From contig CAVYXG010000004.1 of NCBI GenBank assembly GCA_963772375.1, positions 434,001-498,000 on the forward strand: a DNA stretch of 64,000 bases, read 5' to 3'. This document shows positions 27,017 through 35,209 of this stretch, piece after piece (position 1 is the stretch's first letter; every line of letters begins with the position of its first letter). The position numbers were made by a program, and so were the translations under genes. Source of the DNA: DATBHM01 sp963772375. Lineage in GTDB: Bacteria > Actinomycetota > UBA4738 > JACQTL01. The notes below the pieces were generated by a model that was not told where the DNA came from, ran no database searches, and saw only the letters and a list, made by a program, of their open reading frames with translations.

Positions 27017-27991
27017 TCACGACTCCTCGCGGACGAACGGCGTCCCCAGTGCGGCGGGCGTGCCGATGCGCCGGCGCACCGACCCGACCGACACGAGGAC
27101 CAGCGCGACGATCGTCATGAGGTAGGGCAGCGCGGCCCAGAAGTCGGACGGGATGGCCGTAACGCCGTGTGCCTGCAGGTCGAACCCGATCCCGGAGAAC
27201 GCCCCGAACAGGTACGCGCCGAGGAGCAGCAGCTCGGGGCGCCAGAAGGAGAAGATGACGAGCGCGATCGCGATCCACCCCGCCCCCGCGGTGAGCCCGT
27301 CGATCCAGTTGTGCTGGATCTGGAGCGTGAAGCAGGCGCCCGCGATCCCCGCCAGGGCGCCGCCGATCAGCGTGTGGACGTAGCGGTATCGGGTGACGTT
27401 GATGCCCATGGCGTCCGCCGCCTGTGGCGCCTCTCCCACCGAGCGCAGGTAGAGCCCGATGCGGGTCCGGTACAGGTAGACGATCGATGCGGCCACCACC
27501 AGCCACGACAGGTAGACCAGCGGGCTCTGATGGAACAGAATGGGCCCGAGCACCGGGATCCCTTTCAATCCGAACAGGTTGATCTCGCTGAACTGGTGCT
27601 TGCCGGCGATCCCGCCGAGGTTGTTCGACTCCCCGATATACGACGACAGCCCGATGATCCCGGCGAAGATCGTGACCGTCAGGCCGGACACGATCTGGTT
27701 GGCCCGCATGGTGATCGTGACGAACGCGTGGATCAGGGCGAGGACCATGCCGGCCAACGCGGCCACCGCCACAGCCGCGGTGAGCGCCAGCCAGGTCGGA
27801 CCGCCCATCCTTTGAGAGACCAGGAACCCGCTCACGGCGCCCACGAGCATCATGCCCTCGACGCCGAGGTTGAGGACGCCCGACCGCTCGGTGAGGAGCT
27901 CGCCGACCCCGGCGAACACCAGCGGGGTCCCGTACAGGATCGCCGACACCACGATCGAGACGCCGAGGCTGTTGTTGATCGTGCCGATCAT
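27017..27991 (-). CDS. BMP-type ABC transporter permease 2 (second system)
   Basis: A 324-residue BPD_transp_2 permease of the YufQ type: GTPLVFAGVGELLTERSGVLN, LGVEGMMLVGA and TMRANQIVSG in order, then the coupling block SVGEAPQAADAMGI. It overlaps the previous permease gene by four bases (ATGA at 27988-27991). It is the last gene of the leftward operon that begins with the lipoprotein at 32002. Together they form a second, independent importer of the nucleoside type, distinct in sequence from the one at 5.4-10.5 kb. Confidence 0.9.
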   Translation of the reverse strand: MIGTINNSLGVSIVVSAILYGTPLVFAGVGELLTERSGVLNLGVEGMMLVGAVSGFLVSQRMGGPTWLALTAAVAVAALAGMVLALIHAFVTITMRANQIVSGLTVTIFAGIIGLSSYIGESNNLGGIAGKHQFSEINLFGLKGIPVLGPILFHQSPLVYLSWLVVAASIVYLYRTRIGLYLRSVGEAPQAADAMGINVTRYRYVHTLIGGALAGIAGACFTLQIQHNWIDGLTAGAGWIAIALVIFSFWRPELLLLGAYLFGAFSGIGFDLQAHGVTAIPSDFWAALPYLMTIVALVLVSVGSVRRRIGTPAALGTPFVREES

Positions 27992-29154
27992 CGCGACTCA
28001 CCCGCCGCCACCGACGCCGGCTCGACTTGGGTGGCCATCGGACCCTCCGGCGGGGTGGTCGTCCGGGAGGGCTGCGTGCGGAACCGGATGCGATACCGGG
28101 CGATGATCTCCGCGGCCAGCACGCAGAACAGCAGGATGCCCTCGATCGTCCCGGTGAGCCCGATCGGGAACCCCGGGCCTTGCAGCGCGAACCCCGCGTT
28201 GATCAGCGACCCGATGACGAACGACGTGAGCACGACCCCGAATGGGTTGTACCGTGCCAGCGCGGCCACCACGATCCCCGTATAGCCCCACCCGGCGGCC
28301 TGGAGGCCCCGGGGGTCGAGCACGTGGCTGAAGTCGCCGATCTGGCTCGCCCCGCCCAGGCCCGCCAGGGCACCGGAGAGCATCATCACCGACATGATCA
28401 TCCGCCGGGTCCGGATGCCCGCGTACCGCGCGGTCCCCGGCGAGTCGCCCATGACCCGCATCTCGAACCCGAAGCGCGTGGACCGGAGCATGAACCACAG
28501 CAGCCCGGCGATCACGACGCCGCCGATGAACCCCAACGGCACCGGAATGCCCGCGGAGACGTGCAGCGGCGGGAACGTCCCCGACGCCGGCAGGTACTTC
28601 CCGAGGGGGAACACCTTCGCGGCGGCGGACGTGAGATCGCGCCAGTACGAGCGGCTGTCGTAGACCAAGTACTGGATGAGATACAGCGCCGCGTAGTTCA
28701 GCATCAGCGACGTCAGGATCTCGTTGGTGTTCAGGTAGGCGCGGAGCGCGCCGGGGATCGCCGCGTACAACGCGCCCGCCATGGCGGCCGCCAGGACCAT
28801 CGCCAGGACCACGAGCGGGGCGGGGCCCGCGTGCAGGGCGAGCCCGACGCCCGAGGCGGCCACGGCGCCGAGGTACAGCTGCCCCTCGCCGCCGATGTTC
28901 CAGACCTTCATCCGGAACGCCACCGCGGCCGCCAGTCCGGTGAACAGCAGCGGCGTGCTGGTCACAAGCGTCTGCGCGAGCGCTCCCGGCTGGGTGATGC
29001 TCGCCGACACGATCTGGTGGTACGTGGAGAAGGGGTTGTGGCCGGTGGCGGCGAGGACGAGCCCGGCGACCACCAGGGCAAGGCCGATCGATGCGATCGG
29101 AATCACGACCGAGACCCACCGCGGGACTTGCCCCCGGGATTCGAGCCGGATCAC
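27988..29154 (-). CDS. BMP-type ABC transporter permease 1 (second system)
   Basis: A 388-residue BPD_transp_2 permease (YufP type) with about ten membrane segments. Conserved blocks are FRMKVWNIGGEGQLYLGA, NTNEILTSLMLNY and GDSPGTARYAGI. The GTG at 29154 overlaps the ATPase stop codon (GTGA). The last 35 residues form a hydrophilic tail. It pairs with the smaller permease downstream; both are needed for the channel. Confidence 0.9.
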   Translation of the reverse strand: MIRLESRGQVPRWVSVVIPIASIGLALVVAGLVLAATGHNPFSTYHQIVSASITQPGALAQTLVTSTPLLFTGLAAAVAFRMKVWNIGGEGQLYLGAVAASGVGLALHAGPAPLVVLAMVLAAAMAGALYAAIPGALRAYLNTNEILTSLMLNYAALYLIQYLVYDSRSYWRDLTSAAAKVFPLGKYLPASGTFPPLHVSAGIPVPLGFIGGVVIAGLLWFMLRSTRFGFEMRVMGDSPGTARYAGIRTRRMIMSVMMLSGALAGLGGASQIGDFSHVLDPRGLQAAGWGYTGIVVAALARYNPFGVVLTSFVIGSLINAGFALQGPGFPIGLTGTIEGILLFCVLAAEIIARYRIRFRTQPSRTTTPPEGPMATQVEPASVAAGESR

Positions 29155-30857
29155 GTCTTCGCTCCCGACATCATCAGCCCGAGGTCGTCGACGTCGGCGT
29201 CGTCGCGAGCGACGATCCCGGCCACCGCGCCCCGGTACATCACGGCGATCCGGTCCGAGAGGTCGAGGATCTCGTCGAGGTCCTCGCTGATCAGCAGCAC
29301 CCCGACGCCACTCGCGGCCGCATCCACCAGGACCTTCCGGACGCTCTCCGTGGCCGCGACGTCGAGGCCTCGGGTCGGGGACGCGACCACGAGGACCTTG
29401 GGGTGGCCGGAGAGCTCCCGCGCCAGCAGCACCCGCTGGATGTTCCCGCCGGACAGCTCGCGGGCGACCGTCTTCGGACCCCTGGCGACGATGTCGAATC
29501 GCTCGATGAGGTGTTCGGCGTTCGCCTGGGTCTCCTTCGAATGGATGATCGGGCCGCCCTCCCGGTAGGACTTCACGATGAAGTTGTCCGCGATCGTGAG
29601 CCCGGGGGCGACGCCGACGCCCATGCGTTCCTCCGGGACGTAGCCGAGCCCCGCTTCGATCGCCTCCCATGGGGCCTCGTGGACCGGCGTCGAGGCGATC
29701 GTCACGTCCCCGCCAGTGAGGGGCCGTTCCCCGGCGATGACCTCGGCGAGCTCGCGCTGGCCGTTCCCCGCGACTCCCGCGACGCCCAGGATCTCCCCGG
29801 CCCGGACCTCCAGCGACACGTCGTCGAGGGCGGGCAGGCCGAGGTCGCCGAGCGCGCCGACGCCCGACAGCCGGAGGACCACGTCGCCGGTGGAGCGCTC
29901 GGCGGCCTCCTTGCGGGTGAGCTCGATGTCGCGGCCCACCATGAGACGGGCCAGTGACTTCGCGTCGGATTCCTCCGTCTGGACCGTGCCCATGTTCCGG
30001 CCCCCGCGGAGCACCGTGACGCGATCGGAGATGGCCAGCACCTCGGGCAGCTTGTGCGAGATGAACACCACCGTGGCGCCGTCGGCCACCATGTGCCGGA
30101 GCGTCACGAACAGCTGGTCGACCTCCTGGGGTGCGAGGACCGTGGTGGGCTCGTCGAGGATGAGGATGCGGGCCCCCCGGTACAGCGCCTTCAGGATCTC
30201 GACGCGCTGCTGCTCCCCGACCGACAGCTGCCAGATCCTGGCCTTCGGGTCGACATGGATGTTGAACCGCTCCCCGAGCTCGGCCACCTCGGCCTGCACG
30301 CCCTTCGGGGAGAACCACTGCCCCCGCTTGCGGGACCAGCCGAGGATGACGTTCTCGGCCACGGACATCGACTGCACCAGGCGGAAGTGCTGGTGGACGA
30401 GGAAGATGCCGCTCGCGTGGGCGTCCCGGGGCGAGCGGAACCGGACCGGCTGGCCCCGGACCTCAACGTGACCCTCGTCGGGGCGGTACTGGCCGGTGAG
30501 GACGTTGCACAGCGTCGTCTTGCCCGCCCCGTTCTCGCCGAGGAGTGTGTGGACCTCACCGGGCAGGATGTCCAGCGTGACCCCTTCGTTGGCGACCACG
30601 CCGGGGAACCGCTTGGTGATGTCTCGGGCCGCGAGCGCGGCAACCTCCGGCCCCTCGCCGCCGGACGACGGTTCGACGGGCCGGTCTTCGGCCGACGGGT
30701 GGTCACCGTTGCCGGGTGACGCGTGCCCGGCGTCGCCGCTCCGCGGGCGATCGTCGGCGGAAGGCCGCTGACCGTCCCCCGAAGAGGACTGGGCCGGCGA
30801 CCCCCTTTCGGGAATCGCCGGCCCTCCTTCCATGGTCACTGAATCGTCGTCCGCCAC
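29151..30857 (-). CDS. BMP-family ABC transporter, ATP-binding protein (second system)
   Basis: A 568-residue double ATPase. The first domain has GENGAGKTT, LSVGEQQR and ILILDEPTTVL; the second has the degenerate GVAGNGQREL and LSGGNIQR. The N-terminal 70 residues are an unusual Ser/Gly/Pro/Asp-rich extension before AARDITKRF, absent in most family members. They could be a disordered tail, or the true start could be later, but the start at 30857 lies only five bases after the upstream stop. The operon order is lipoprotein, ATPase, permease, permease, unlike the first system, where the lipoprotein comes last. Confidence 0.88.
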   Translation of the reverse strand: MADDDSVTMEGGPAIPERGSPAQSSSGDGQRPSADDRPRSGDAGHASPGNGDHPSAEDRPVEPSSGGEGPEVAALAARDITKRFPGVVANEGVTLDILPGEVHTLLGENGAGKTTLCNVLTGQYRPDEGHVEVRGQPVRFRSPRDAHASGIFLVHQHFRLVQSMSVAENVILGWSRKRGQWFSPKGVQAEVAELGERFNIHVDPKARIWQLSVGEQQRVEILKALYRGARILILDEPTTVLAPQEVDQLFVTLRHMVADGATVVFISHKLPEVLAISDRVTVLRGGRNMGTVQTEESDAKSLARLMVGRDIELTRKEAAERSTGDVVLRLSGVGALGDLGLPALDDVSLEVRAGEILGVAGVAGNGQRELAEVIAGERPLTGGDVTIASTPVHEAPWEAIEAGLGYVPEERMGVGVAPGLTIADNFIVKSYREGGPIIHSKETQANAEHLIERFDIVARGPKTVARELSGGNIQRVLLARELSGHPKVLVVASPTRGLDVAATESVRKVLVDAAASGVGVLLISEDLDEILDLSDRIAVMYRGAVAGIVARDDADVDDLGLMMSGAKT

Positions 30858-30862
30858 GCGGC

Positions 30863-32002
30863 TTAGCCCGACGCGCTGCCGACGACGCCCTGCACGAACC
30901 AGTTGATGTTGTACTTGCTGGGCGTGTCAGGGTTGTTCAAGTCGTACACCGGGAGCGTCTTGCCGGCCGCGAGGCCCGGCGACCCGTCCTGCTTGGTCAG
31001 CGGCCCCGTGAACGGGTTGAACGACCCGTCCTTGATCTCGCCCATTCGCTTGTTGATCGCGTCCTGGGCCTCCTGCGTGACGGTCTTGCCGAACGGAGCG
31101 ATCCCGATCATGCCGTCCGCGATCGTGCCGTAGTAGAAGTTGCTCTTCCACGTGCCGTCGAGCACCGCCTTGACTTCCTGCACGTAGTAGGGCCCCCACT
31201 CGTAGACCGTCGCCGTCTGGAAAGCGTCCGGGGCGAACTGGCCCTGGTCGGAGTCGTAGCCGGTCCACTTGAGGTTGTTGGCCTGGGCGACCTCACCCAC
31301 GGCGGGGTCGTCCACACCGTCGCCGAGCACGTCCACACCCGAAGCCACGAGGCTCTGGGCGGCCTGCCGCTCCTTGGCGGGGTCGAACCACGAGTTCGTC
31401 CACACGACCTTCACGGTCGCGCCCGGGTGCGCGTACTGGGCGCCCGTCGTGTAGGCGTCGATCTCGCGGATGACCTCGGGGATCGGGAACGGCGCGACGT
31501 AGCCGATCTTGCCGCTCGTCGTGGCGTAGCCCGCGGCCATGCCGGACAGGTAGTCCCCGTCCTCACCGGCCCCGAAGTACTCGGACATGTTCGGGGCGAG
31601 TGCGGTCCCGGTGGCCTGTTCGAACTTGATGTCCGGGTGCGTCTTGGCGGCCGCGACCATCGCGTCCTGGAACCCGAACGACGTGGCGAAGATGATGTCC
31701 GCGCCCTGGTTGATCAGGGCGTTGATCGCGGAGGCCGTCTGCGGCCCCTCGGGGACGTTTTCCTTGTAGATGGTCTTGACCTGGTCCCCGAACTGCTTCA
31801 CGACGGCCTGACGACCCACGTCGTGCTGCTGGGTCCATCCGGCGTCGCTCTTGGAGCCGACGTAGATCCAGGCGGCCGTGATCTGCTTCTGGCCGGTGGG
31901 GCTGCCGCCCCCGTTGTTGTTGCCGTTGCCGCTGCTCCCGCAGGCGGCTGCGACGAGCGCTACCACCGCCGCCAACGCGAACAGCGCGAGCTTCTTGCGC
32001 AT
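30863..32002 (-). CDS. BMP-family substrate-binding lipoprotein (second system)
   Basis: A 379-residue lipoprotein: signal peptide with lipobox LVAAAC (C21), then a Gly/Asn-rich tether, then the PnrA/Med fold with GSKSDAGWTQQHDVGRQ, the strand IIFATSFGFQD and YFGAGEDGDYLSG, and the late ATVYEWGPYYVQEVK. This arrangement resembles purine-nucleoside and related BMP binding proteins. The ATG at 32002 is preceded by AAGGAGG at seven bases. It is first in the transporter operon and lies 354 bp downstream of dihydropyrimidinase on the same strand, which suggests uptake of a nucleobase or hydantoin. Confidence 0.92.
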   Translation of the reverse strand: MRKKLALFALAAVVALVAAACGSSGNGNNNGGGSPTGQKQITAAWIYVGSKSDAGWTQQHDVGRQAVVKQFGDQVKTIYKENVPEGPQTASAINALINQGADIIFATSFGFQDAMVAAAKTHPDIKFEQATGTALAPNMSEYFGAGEDGDYLSGMAAGYATTSGKIGYVAPFPIPEVIREIDAYTTGAQYAHPGATVKVVWTNSWFDPAKERQAAQSLVASGVDVLGDGVDDPAVGEVAQANNLKWTGYDSDQGQFAPDAFQTATVYEWGPYYVQEVKAVLDGTWKSNFYYGTIADGMIGIAPFGKTVTQEAQDAINKRMGEIKDGSFNPFTGPLTKQDGSPGLAAGKTLPVYDLNNPDTPSKYNINWFVQGVVGSASG

Positions 32003-32356
32003 CGAGGTCCTCCTTACACGTCTACTGGCGAGTCGGGACGCTGTCCCCGGCCCCTCATGTCGGTCGCCAACCTCCCGCCGACTCCCCCTTTCCCGATCCC
32101 GTGAACCCGTGGGTCCCGTGCCGAATGGAGCAGGCCCGGGACGACGGCGCGGCGGCCTCCGTCGAACGTCACCGTATGTCCGGGAATCTCGCTCCGCAAG
32201 GCCGATCGGCCGCTCCGAATGGGGTCGACCGGCCCGCGAGCATGCTCGTCGGTCCGTCCCCGGAATCGGTCGTGCCACCCTCACGACCCATGCATGATTG
32301 CACGGTGGGTTGCGCGGCGAAAGGGCTCTCTTCGGTGCAGCCCTTGACGACCCGGA
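32003..32356 (-). other. Intergenic region between dihydropyrimidinase and the second transporter
   Basis: This 354-bp gap contains no believable gene. It holds a hairpin close to the dihydropyrimidinase stop, a short palindrome TGCATGCA near 32290, and the AAGGAGG ribosome binding site of the lipoprotein gene. I could not identify a convincing promoter or a known riboswitch, although a promoter for the transporter operon is expected here. Confidence 0.4.
32321..32345 (-). terminator. Hairpin after dihydropyrimidinase, possible terminator
   Basis: AAGGGCT at 32321-32327 and AGCCCTT at 32339-32345 are perfect complements around an 11-base loop, starting 12 bp after the stop codon. It is short and lacks a T-run, so it may be an attenuating or weak terminator. 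Confidence 0.35.
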
Positions 32357-33736
32357 TCAGCCCCCGTAGCCGAACGGCGACCTGGGCAGGAACGTCCCGA
32401 ACCCCTCGCGGCCGTGCCACTCGCCGTTCTCGACGAGCACCTCGCCGCGCTGCAGGACCACCGCAGGCACGCCCTTGACCTTCCACCCCTCGTAGCAGGA
32501 GTAGTCGACGTTCATGTGATGGGTCTCCGCCGAGATGGTCCGCTCGGTCTCCGGGTCGAACACCACGACGTCCGCGTCGAACCCAGGCGCGATCGTCCCC
32601 TTCCGCGGGTACAGGCCCATCATTCGCGCCGGCGCCGTGGCCACGACGTCGACGAAGCGGTTCAGCGAGATGTGGCCGTTCACCACGCCCTGGTACAGCA
32701 GCGTGAACCGGTCCTCGACGGAGGGAAGACCGTTCGGGATCTTGGCGAAGTTCCCGACGCCGAGGTCCTTCTGGCCCTTGTAGTTGAACGGCGCGTGGTC
32801 GGTCGACACCACCTGGAGGTCGCCGGCCTTGAGCCCCGCCCACAGGTCCTCGTGGTGGTCGGCCGGGCGGAGCGGCGGAGAGCAGACGAACTTCGCCCCC
32901 TCGAACCCCGGCCGGGCCATGTCCGCGTCCGACAGGTACAGATACTGTGGGCAGGTCTCCGCGTACGCCGGCAGGCCGCGGTCCCGCGCCTCGCGGACGG
33001 CGTTCATGGCGTCCCTCGAGCTGAGGTGCACGATGTACGTCGGGCACCCGGCCAGCTCCGCGAGCTTGAACGCCCGCGATACGGCCTCGCCCTCCATGAT
33101 CGCCGGCCGGGTCATGCCGTGGAACTGCGGGTCGGTCTTCCCCTCGGCGACGTACTGGTTCACGAGGACGTCGATGGGGCCGCCGTTCTCGGCGTGCATC
33201 AGGATCAGCCCGCCGGCCTCGCCGGCCTTGCGCATCGCCCGGAAGATCGACGCGTCGTCCGACATGAACACGCCCGGGTACGCCATGAACAGCTTGAAGC
33301 TCGTGATGCCCTCCCCGATCAGCGTCCCCATCTCGTCGAGGGTCTGGTCGTTCACCTCGCGGACGATCATGTGCAGGCCGTAGTCGGTCTGGGCCGTCTC
33401 GGCCTTCTTGAACCAGGTGTCGAGGCCGTCCCGCAGCGTGCCGCCATAGTCCTGCACCGCGAAGTCGACCGACGTGGTCGTCCCGCCGAACGCCGCCGCA
33501 CGCGTCCCCGTCGAGAAGTCGTCGCTGCAGAACGAACCCCCGAACGGCAGGTCGTAGTGGGTGTGGACGTCGATCCCGCCGGGCATCACGTACTTCCCGG
33601 TGGCGTCGATGGTCCGTTCGGGCTCGGCGGCGATGTTCACCCCGATGACGGCGACCTTCCCGTCCTCGATCAGGACGTCGGCCTGGACCGACTCGGTCGC
33701 GGTGACGACGGTGCCGCCGGAGATCAGCGTTCGCAT
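32357..33736 (-). CDS. hydA: Dihydropyrimidinase / D-hydantoinase
   Basis: A 459-residue cyclic amidohydrolase that opens the ring of dihydrouracil, dihydrothymine or hydantoins. The metal-binding set is complete: H58-x-H60 in GGIDVHTHYD, the carboxylated lysine K148 in TSFKLFMAYPG, histidines in LILMHAENG and YIVHLSS, and the aspartate of STDHAPF. A GGGGAGGAG ribosome binding site precedes the ATG. It is the pathway partner of the ureidopropionase-like nitrilase at 38740 and sits just upstream of the second BMP transporter operon. The length and motifs are canonical, so activity is expected. Confidence 0.93.
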   Translation of the reverse strand: MRTLISGGTVVTATESVQADVLIEDGKVAVIGVNIAAEPERTIDATGKYVMPGGIDVHTHYDLPFGGSFCSDDFSTGTRAAAFGGTTTSVDFAVQDYGGTLRDGLDTWFKKAETAQTDYGLHMIVREVNDQTLDEMGTLIGEGITSFKLFMAYPGVFMSDDASIFRAMRKAGEAGGLILMHAENGGPIDVLVNQYVAEGKTDPQFHGMTRPAIMEGEAVSRAFKLAELAGCPTYIVHLSSRDAMNAVREARDRGLPAYAETCPQYLYLSDADMARPGFEGAKFVCSPPLRPADHHEDLWAGLKAGDLQVVSTDHAPFNYKGQKDLGVGNFAKIPNGLPSVEDRFTLLYQGVVNGHISLNRFVDVVATAPARMMGLYPRKGTIAPGFDADVVVFDPETERTISAETHHMNVDYSCYEGWKVKGVPAVVLQRGEVLVENGEWHGREGFGTFLPRSPFGYGG

Positions 33737-34634
33737 GTTCGACTCCTCCCCGCTCGAGGGCTACAGCCTACGGACAACCACGCCACCGGTCGACGTCGGG
33801 CGTGCGCCTCGACGAAGTCGACCAGCATCGGCCAGTACCGGTCGGGAACGTCCAGCCACGGGAAGTGGCCCGCCCCCTCGATCACCTCGAGTTGGGCGGT
33901 TCCCGGCGGGAGCGCTGCCACGATCTCCCGGCCGTCTCGACCGGCGTGATCGGATCCAGCTCACCGACCGCGACCAACGTCGGAGCACGGACGCGAGTCA
34001 GTTGATCCACGACGTCGAACCAGTGCAACAGCTCCGACCCGCGCTCGCCCAACGCTTCGTTGCCCACCCGCCGCGCGAGCGCATCGGGATCCACGACGCT
34101 CGGCCCGAACGTGCGGAACACCGGCGCCCACTCGTCCTCGCTGACGTCCTCTCCCTCGTACGCACGGCGCGAGAGCTCGGCGACCTCGTCCCCGCCGAAC
34201 CGCCGGAACCCCTCCACCACCCGCTCCAGGTCGAAGCGCGCGAACGTCGACTGCAGGACCAACGCACCGGCGTGCCCGGGATGACGTGCTCCGTACAGCA
34301 TCACGACGAACCCGCCCATGGAGTGCCCGAGCACCACCGGCCGTTCGATTCCGAGCACGTCGCAGAACGCCCGAACGTCGTCCGGACACAGCTCGAACGT
34401 CCACTCCTCCGCCCGACCCCGCGCCGACCGCCCATGCCCCCGCAGATCGAGGTGCACGACCTGCGCGATCTCGCCGAGACGCCCGAACCACGGCTTGAAG
34501 TACGAGTGGTCCCACGACGCCGGCCCCCCGTGCACCTTCACCACGACCGGCCGCCCCCGCATCGTCCGCCCGTCGGGGACGAGCGCGACGAGGCCAGTCG
34601 AGTCTGCTCTGAGTCTGCTCTGAGCGCAGCCCAT
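33724..34634 (-). pseudogene. Alpha/beta hydrolase (proline-iminopeptidase-like) split by a frameshift
   Basis: The N-terminal part (HGGPASWDHSYF, the nucleophile elbow GHSMGG, and GELDPITPVE with the acid residue) reads in one frame down to about 33930. The C-terminal part, with the catalytic histidine in GAGHFPWLDVP, reads in another frame and ends at 33724. The junction is in a CCCGGCC run at 33927-33933, where one missing base would restore a continuous protein. This is either a sequencing or assembly error or a real one-base deletion. The frame-restored gene would overlap the dihydropyrimidinase start by 13 bp. The start is uncertain, and an 11-bp tandem duplication lies within the first codons. 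Confidence 0.7.
34601..34622. repeat. 11-bp tandem duplication
   Basis: AGTCTGCTCTG occurs twice in direct succession (34601-34611 and 34612-34622). It falls in the N-terminal codons of the hydrolase and near the upstream region of the divergent sigma factor. An 11-bp insertion changes the reading frame, so it could be another lesion in the hydrolase gene. Confidence 0.8.
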
Positions 34635-34684
34635 TGGGTCGTGACAGTGTGCAACGACCAGCCTGCTTGAAGGGTTGGTCAGGT

Positions 34685-35209
34685 GTGAGGCAGCGAGCCA
34701 GGGCGCCAGAGGCGCAGCGCGTCGAGGAACTCCAGTTCGAGGACTTCTTCCGACGGGAGTATCCGAACCTGGTTCGATCGCTCTACCTGTTGACCACCAG
34801 CCTTCCGGAGGCGGACGAACTGGCCCAGGAAGCCATGGCCAGGGCGTTCGAGCGATGGGACAGGGTCCGAGCGATGGAGTCGCCGGGCGGTTACGTGCAC
34901 CAGACGGCCGTCAACCTCAACCGCAAGCGTCTCCGGCACCTGAGGGTCCGCGCTCGGCGGGTCACCACCCCTCCCGTGTCCAAGGACGAACCTGAGATCG
35001 CGATGCTGAGCGCCGACCTCGGCGACGCGCTCCGGTCCCTTCCACTCGGGCAGCGAGAGGCATTCCTGCTCGTGGAGTGGCTCGGCTTGAGCTCCGACGA
35101 GGCCGGTCGTGTCCTCGGGATCGAGGGATCGTCCGTTCGCAGCCGGGTGCACCGCGCCCGCGCCGTCCTTCGAGATCGATTGAGCAACGAGGAGAACGAG
35201 GATGGATGA
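34685..35209 (+). CDS. RNA polymerase sigma factor, SigE/ECF-like family
   Basis: A sigma-70 family factor of 174 residues if the GTG at 34685 is used; an in-frame TTG at 34634 would add 17 residues. Region 2 is seen in FFRREYPNLVRSLYLLTTSLPEADELAQEAM and the WDRV-x-MESPGGYVHQTAVN part. Region 4 is in LPLGQREAFLLVEWLGLSSDEAGRVLGIEGSSVRSRVHRAR. This is the SigE-like branch common in actinobacteria. Its stop overlaps the start of the membrane beta-propeller gene by eight bases, which suggests that the partner is the anti-sigma factor. The downstream regulon is unknown. Confidence 0.88.
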   Translation: MRQRARAPEAQRVEELQFEDFFRREYPNLVRSLYLLTTSLPEADELAQEAMARAFERWDRVRAMESPGGYVHQTAVNLNRKRLRHLRVRARRVTTPPVSKDEPEIAMLSADLGDALRSLPLGQREAFLLVEWLGLSSDEAGRVLGIEGSSVRSRVHRARAVLRDRLSNEENEDG

